A stretch of DNA of 64,000 nucleotides, taken from positions 36,142,755 through 36,206,754 of the forward strand of contig NC_053048.1 in NCBI RefSeq assembly GCF_003473485.1. Reading direction: 5' to 3'. The DNA comes from Medicago truncatula (taxonomy: Eukaryota; Streptophyta; Magnoliopsida; Fabales; Fabaceae). Positions 58,270-64,000 of the stretch are shown piece after piece (position 1 is the first letter of the stretch; every line of letters starts with the position of its first letter). Under the pieces are notes generated by a model, which did no database searches, was not told the origin of the DNA, and was given only the letters and a program-made list of their open reading frames with translations. Position numbers and translations under genes: made by a program.

Positions 58270-58860
58270 GCACCTTGAATCAATAAATGCTGGACAAGAT
58301 CAATTTCCCTCTGTAAATTTGGATCAATATGGTCATCAGGATTAGCCACTATATCACGAATATTATCAACATGAATTATTTTCCTATGCACAAAAGCCAC
58401 TGCAGTTCTTGAACAGCTACATTAGGTGCTGCCACAGCAGGTACCGCAACCAGTTCATTTGTTGTGACAGTAGGTACTTCAACAATTTCCGAAACAAGAG
58501 TCGAATTAGAAGACACATTAGACCGAAATCTGAAAAGGACGAGCCTATACCATTAGGGTTATCCTTCGCTACATATATCAGTGGCACCACAGGTTTTTTA
58601 CCTCGGTCAACCTTTTCAATAGGTTATTTGGGTAAAATCCAACGACAACCGGTAACATCATGACCAATGAGAACAGAAGTCTGGAATCCATTCATATTCA
58701 ACTACCAACCTGAAAGCGAACCCCTCTTTTTCAACCATAATTTCATGAAACAAGCATCGAGAGAAATCCACATCCACTAAGACCCGCGCATAATGACCAA
58801 AGATTTTCTTCTGTGTAGCGGTGTCAATAATTAAAGGGGTGGCAACTGCACTAGTAATAA
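58270..58860 (-). mobile_element. LINE-associated DUF4283-type ORF1 fragment
   Basis: The minus strand encodes text typical of the DUF4283 plus zinc-knuckle proteins linked to plant LINEs: ATPLIIDTATQKKIFGHYAR, VLVDVDFSRCLFHEIMVEKE and GFAFRLVVEYEWIPDFCSHW (58850-58670). After this the frame decays with stops. It is called a transposon ORF1 fragment, not a host gene. Confidence 0.7.
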
Positions 58861-59174
58861 CTTATAATCACAACAAGATGATTATCGCAATAGTACTTAA
58901 ATAAGTCAGTAGACATAAATAAAAGTTTGTGAACTACATTATATATGATTGTATAGGAGATGTAATGGTTTCATTTGAAAGATTATCAATAAAAGTTTTA
59001 TGACTTCTCAAAGAACTTCTACCAACACTCTTTTTGTAAGAAAAATAAATTCAAATAATGAGTCGTTCAAACAATTTTGTGCAAGAAGGGTTACTTGCAG
59101 TTGAGTGCATTAACTGTTAAAATGCATATTTTTATGACCTAACTTTAACACTATATGGATTGCTAAAATGGCAT
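58861..59174. repeat. Spacer with a segment duplicated at 59845-59945
   Basis: The text ATAATCACAACAAGATGATTAT followed by a run ending TTGTGAACTACATTATATATG (58865-58950) recurs with drift at about 59855-59942. The two copies flank the F-box remnant of copy 7, so that remnant may have arrived as part of a duplicated or inserted block. Confidence 0.6.
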
Positions 59175-59681
59175 TAGTTTGACGGTAATAGCCAAAATTT
59201 GGAGGAATTTCCATTGTTGCTGGGTTCCATAGATGAAAATATTCAAATTGTGAATCACCGCCAGCCAAAAGAATCAATCCATTGCAGGTATCAACCATAC
59301 AGGAGCATTGTTTATCACTCAAATGATAGTACGGATCTACGGAAAGGGTGAACAACGGGTTCTCAATTAAACTGTTCAACGAGTAAGGAACGACACTGAA
59401 ACCCATCTCCAATCCATGGTGGTCATCTTCGATGATGGGATAATTGCGAAGTGCAGTGTGACTAGTGTGAAGAGGGGATTTCGTGTTGAGGATTGATTGA
59501 GGTGTAATTTTACAAAGTTGGGATTGGAAATTAGGGTTTTCCAAGACTTACAGACACACTTGAATCGAACAGGAGATTTGACGGGAAGGAAGGAAAGTAA
59601 CTCTGTGATGAGATCATCAGGAAGGACCACCGGCGTCATGATTGTACACGCAGTGGGGTGAAGGCGTTGAGGATGAAACAT
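59175..59681 (-). pseudogene. F-box gene copy 7, truncated and frameshifted
   Basis: From ATG 59681, or Met15 at 59639 in MTPVVLPDDLITELLSFLP, the frame carries the F-box (FKCVCKSWKTLISNPNFVK) to about 59450. A frameshift there moves the reading to a second frame with GFSVVPYSLNSLIENPLFTL, CNGLILLAGGDS and HLWNPATMEIPPNFGYY. Similarity stops near 59175, so the FBA C-terminal two-thirds is missing. It is closest to copy 6. Confidence 0.88.
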
Positions 59682-60493
59682 AATAGGTCAGATGCAAATG
59701 ATACGGTTTGGAAAGTGAGGAAGCCTAATCATATACTATTTTATTTGAAATTTTTTTTTGGTAGTTAATACCCATCTTAATCAAGAATAAATTTCTGATA
59801 TTAACGTTTTTTTAGGCTAGATAAAAACCTTGAAGAATAAGCCCCTGACAATCATAATCACAACAAAATGATTATAACTACCAATAATGCTTAAATAAAT
59901 CACTAAACATAAATAAAATTTGTGAACTACAGTATATGATGGAAGGTGCTATATATCAAGAAAAAATATCCGCCAAATGTTTCACGAATTGCATATTGCT
60001 TTGGTAACAAACAAAAATGCTACCACTTGCCAACATGATGGTCAGCAACAATAAAGGTAGGAGCGTTTTGAACGGTCATGAAACTCTCGTAAATTCACTC
60101 TTCGCTTTATAAAGCCTTTTCCTTAACACCATTGCTAAACACAGCGAAGGAAATTATAACGAATGCATCGCCAACTAGAAATTAGCCAATTAAAAATTGC
60201 ATCTGGGTGGATTCATGGGAAGTCTGAGTAAAAGGTGCCTGGCAGTCAATTGAATATTATAAAAATGCTAACAAAAGTAGAGGATTTCCTCGTTTACTAT
60301 TTTTTAGTGACAATTCTTAATTAATTATTCTTGCTTACAATGTATAACGTATATATAATTAATAAAGTTTACATATGTACAACATAACTTAAACCATCTC
60401 TTTCTTTTACTCTTGACTTCCAAGTAAAACAAAGAAAGAATCTGTGACACCAGAAACATATATGATACTACTTCCATGTCCTTAAATAATGGA
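59682..60493. other. Spacer between F-box copy 7 and the WSD gene
   Basis: AT-rich. It includes the second copy of the duplicated segment (about 59845-59945) and the likely 3' UTR of the WSD gene next to 60494. No other gene. Confidence 0.4.
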
Positions 60494-63235
60494 TTACAGA
60501 ACATACTTAAAAAATTTGTTCCATTTCGGAATATTCTCCTTAGCAATTGATTCGTGACGTATTATGTCAAAGGCTTTGTTCAGGTACCACGTTAACTTTT
60601 GCTCATCTATGAATTCTTCTTCTGTTGTAGTGGTCACTCTTAACATTCCCATATAGCTCATGACTGTAATGACAAGACTCTGCAATAATGAAAGTAGAGT
60701 ACTCTCTTAACATGCAAGTCACAGAGAGATGAACTATAGCAATTTACACTTTTCAATAAAATTATTTTGCATTTATAAAGTGCTAGTACAAACCAAATTT
60801 TGGTATATCTTAGAAGATGAAAGAGGAAGGGAGTTAGGTTTACCTGAGGAATGCCGGACAACGTAAAGAAGAAGCCTCCTATAGGATGATTTGCCCAAGC
60901 CATTTGCTCGATTGGTCCAGCCACATTTGAGATCAGTAAGCTTGATTTTCTCATTGTTCCATGGATATGTTTAGCCAAAGCCTATAACATTACCAAAACA
61001 AAAAATTAATTAAGTACATAACCAAATTTACTCCAAGAAACTAATTATAGTTTAAAACTGTTTACTTAGATCTCTCTATTTGTTTTCATTAGTTTCTTTT
61101 CCCATGTACCAAAACAATAATACAACTGAAGAGAAGTCTTTATCTGCCATTTATAACTCACCTCAGGGCCTTCAAGCTTATTCTTCATTCGGAGAAGCTT
61201 GGTAATCAAAGGATTAGCAAAAGAATTTTTATTCCTCTTGATTGAAGTGTGTGCTTTCCTGACAAATTGGAGAGGATTTGAAATTGGGATGTCTTGTAAT
61301 TTCGGTACTGACACATGATAGTAAGTAATATGGTTACCCCAAGCACCCTTTTCAGTCTTTAACATATCCTGCACTATTTGGTAATCTTTAATGTGCCTTG
61401 TGTTTGCTATGACCAATGCAGTTGAACTAAAAGCTCTTGATCTATAGTCAATATTTTGCATGTAAAGCCGAATCCCGTAGAAGATTATTCCAGTAATCAC
61501 ATCATTTATAGTCTGCAGTTATGTAATACAAAATGAGAAGATAAAAAGTTTTAGTTTCTGGTACAAATATTCAAAAACAGAAAACAATGTAAACAAAGAC
61601 ACAGTTATGTAATACAAAATGAGAACATAAAAAGTTTTCTCAAACCAAACAGACATGTTGAGAATGACTCATATTTAGACACAGAAGAGTGGCAAGGGGG
61701 TGGGGAGCTGAGTTGGCGAAGCTCCCATATCGCTGAAACTCTAATTCATCACAAAATAAAATGGAAATAAAAATGCTCTATAGCAAAACTATATATATTG
61801 AGTCAGCTCAGGTATATCCATTGTTTGTAACACTAGTTCGTCACAGAAATAAAAAGGAACTATAAATGCTCTATTGTCGCAAAGGTAGGCACCATTGGTC
61901 GAATTGCAGTAATAAAGATCGATCGAGTTTATTGTCTTTTATTTTTGTTTCTCTAATCTTCGGTTACTAGTTACTGTTCTAACAAGACACTTTTGAAAAA
62001 TAAAAACAAACAAACCTCCGAAGTTTAGATGAATTCAGAACAAAGTTCAATATATGTGCAGGAGAAAGCCATATAATGAAGACTAAAATGAACAGGGGGA
62101 AAAAATAATCTTACCACTCCAAGATTAGACTTAATTTCTTTGATATGATCCTTTGAAAATGTGACATTTGACAACTTGGTTCGCCTAAACTCAACAGCTT
62201 CAACTCCTGACCTTATTGGTGTTTTATCATCTTCAACTAATGTACTTTTCAGAAGACTCCATCCAAACTCTGACACAGAAGTGAAAGGCATGGAGAGATA
62301 CTGAGACATTTTATTCATAATGAATCTGCTGATACTTTTTGGTCTAGGTGACTTCAGTGATGGAAAGGACAAACGGAGAGAAGGATCATCAGCTCTTTGA
62401 AGGCTCGAAAGAATGACACCCATGAGATTGTAGCCATCTCCAATTGCATGGTGAAATTTGAACACCAAGGTTCCTGCAGCATTGCTTGTGGGGTATTTGA
62501 TTACATGGACTTGCCATAATGGCCTTGTCCGTGGTAAATCCTCCATCGCCATCTTTGATATGTAGTCAGCAAAATGCTTGTCATTTGAATCAACTGACAT
62601 GCCATCGTCAATGAATTTGGGTTCAATGATATGTTCTTCCAACTTCACTTCAATTTGTTTCCATCTTTTCACTCCTCTTCCATCATGAACCTGCTCTCAA
62701 ACGTTAAAAATGTTTACCAAACCATAAAATTGCGTACATTCATTTTCAAAGAAGCTTATTATCAAATCATGAATGAATATTATATAGTGCAGAAAAGGTT
62801 ATGCTTTATTTTGGTGATTCCTATGTAGTAGCAAATCAAATAAATGTAAGATAGAGAATCAAAAAATCATAGGAAGACAAAAAAAAATGAAAAAATACTT
62901 TAAAACAAAGCAATTATGTAAAAGCTAATAATTGTTTCTTATAGCAATGAACATATCCTTTAGCTTATCAATGAATGACATGAACAACTATATCACATAC
63001 ATCATTTCATAAAATTTGCACATGTGGTAGAGAGAGGAGAAGAGAGAACCATTATAGAGGTGAAGCGAGGGATGTAAAGAAAAGCATCTTCAACCAAAGA
63101 GAAAATTGGCAAGTCATGGATAGGAACTTGAAATTCTAAGAATGCAAGAATATGCAAGCATAGAGAAGTGTTGTCCAAGCATTGTCCCATGGGACTCACT
63201 GGTTCATTTAACTCCTCTCTGAAATTCTCCTCCAT
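60494..63235 (-). CDS. Wax ester synthase/diacylglycerol O-acyltransferase (WSD1 type), 478 aa
   Basis: Membrane-associated O-acyltransferase that, in this family, esterifies fatty alcohols or diacylglycerol with acyl-CoA, typically in the ER for cuticular wax. Exons in transcript order are 63235-63050, 62690-62115, 61512-61162, 60981-60844 and 60679-60494. All are GT-AG and joined length is 1437 nt ending TAA. The N-terminal PVSPMGQ is family-typical. The catalytic HHxxxDG is present as FKFHHAIGDGYNLMG (H142, H143, D147, G148). The C-terminal WS_DGAT_C domain includes TINDVITGIIFYGIRLYMQ, SNVAGPIEQMAWANHPIGG, FFFTLSGIPQ and ITVMSYMGMLRV. Length matches plant WSDs. No frame damage, so probably functional. 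The individual substrate preference cannot be read from the sequence. Confidence 0.95.
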
Positions 63236-64000
63236 TGCCTAAAATTTCTAATTAATGTTTTTCTTTAGCTAACTCGTTTGAAAGAAATTAGCTATAAATT
63301 CGCTACAGAATTCGTCGTAGCAATTAGTGTGAAGGATGGAGAACAAAAATTATTTTAAAAATAAAAAATAGGAGTGTAACCAAATTTATTTATTTCAAAA
63401 TACATTAAAAACTTTTATTTTAAAAAATAGCCTTTGGCAGGAAGTTGGATTTTGTACTCAATTACAACTAGTCTGTTCTAAAATGAAACACACAATATAA
63501 GGTGGTTTCAATAAATATTATAAGATTTCCTCAAAAAAAAAAATATTATAAGATTTAATTAGCATTACGGTAAAACTAATCCAAAAAAAATGTACGATAC
63601 TAATTTTGTAATATATTTAAAAAAAGGTAAAATTATCAAGCTTTTGACGCTTGAAATGACTTTTCATGAATATCATAGGATTAGCAGGTTTGTTGGGGTC
63701 AAATTCACCCTAAAAAATGATTTTATATCATCAAGCAGCCAGGTTCAAATATCTTTTTTTAAAGATTTATGAGTGTCTCAAGCAAGCACATTCGTTAACA
63801 TCTCTCGTTTTTTTTAAAATAAGTACATTTTGTATTTTTTTTTATTTATTCAAATTTTTTTATCTATATGATGACATTGACATGATGCTTAAGCTATATG
63901 ACCAAATTCTTTTTTTTTTTTTTGTCTTATATGAAGTGATAATCCACTGAAATTAAACTCACATACAATTGTGAGGTCCCGGGTTCAAACCCAGATCATG
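63236..64000. other. Upstream region of the WSD gene and window edge
   Basis: AT-rich with no coding gene; it holds the WSD promoter side. At the right edge (about 63955-64000) the text GGTCCCGGGTTCAAACCC resembles a tRNA/SINE B box and is cut by the window end, so a SINE-like element may begin or end there. Confidence 0.4.

Noticed and set aside
1-64000. CRISPR arrays, bacterial operons, rRNA genes or phage modules
   Set aside because: No regularly spaced identical repeats, ribosomal RNA-like text or prokaryotic gene packing is present; spliced genes and plant transposons explain the window.

Overview
The window looks like a plant nuclear chromosome segment. It has spliced genes with GT-AG introns, AT-rich spacers, Ty1-copia, LINE, Helitron, TRIM and MITE insertions, and a same-strand array of F-box genes carrying the plant F-box-associated (FBA) interaction domain. 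The gene content and repeat style fit a papilionoid legume such as Medicago or a close relative. That placement is inferred from family knowledge, not from a database match.

Layout. At the left edge are two apparently intact convergent single-copy-type genes: a HAD-superfamily hydrolase (548-2458, +, nine exons, 268 aa) and a MESD-like ER chaperone (2904-4611, -, three exons, 199 aa). From about 5 to 60 kb the window is an accessory landscape built around seven F-box/FBA copies, all on the minus strand. Two copies have intact reading frames (24111-25454 and 55221-56588). One has a single in-frame stop (33042-34289). One has an insertion and a frameshift (9479-10860). Three are truncated remnants (about 15005-15385, 38938-39420 and 59175-59681). 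The copies carry duplicated 3' flanks, and the four copies with a complete 3' end share a splice donor 2 nt after the stop codon, so this lineage probably has a spliced 3' UTR. Orphan copies of the 3' UTR exon lie at 5.3, 8.4 and 46.0 kb.

Between the F-box copies lie: a 5'-truncated MED25 (Mediator subunit) pseudogene that keeps its introns and Q-rich tail (16819-20430, -); an intact three-exon 2-oxoglutarate/Fe(II) dioxygenase of the ACC-oxidase-homolog type (41756-44224, +, 373 aa); a decayed Ty1-copia element with its 5' LTR (49636-53692, +) and a second copia remnant (about 20965-22500, -); a solo LTR with a perfect 5-bp target duplication (56810-57483); a TRIM element (48741-49094); a probable non-autonomous Helitron (46920-48427); a PIF/Harbinger-like element whose left end is tandemly repeated (27344-29358); two Stowaway MITEs; and several 5'-truncated LINE copies, two with clear target-site duplications. 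At the right end is an intact five-exon wax ester synthase/diacylglycerol acyltransferase of the WSD1 type (60494-63235, -, 478 aa).

The intact genes do not form a pathway. The main biological signal is birth-and-death evolution of a tandem F-box array with shared 3' UTR architecture, heavily remodelled by transposons. I found no clearly novel multi-gene system. Many intergenic stretches are AT-rich and unassigned, and are marked as such.
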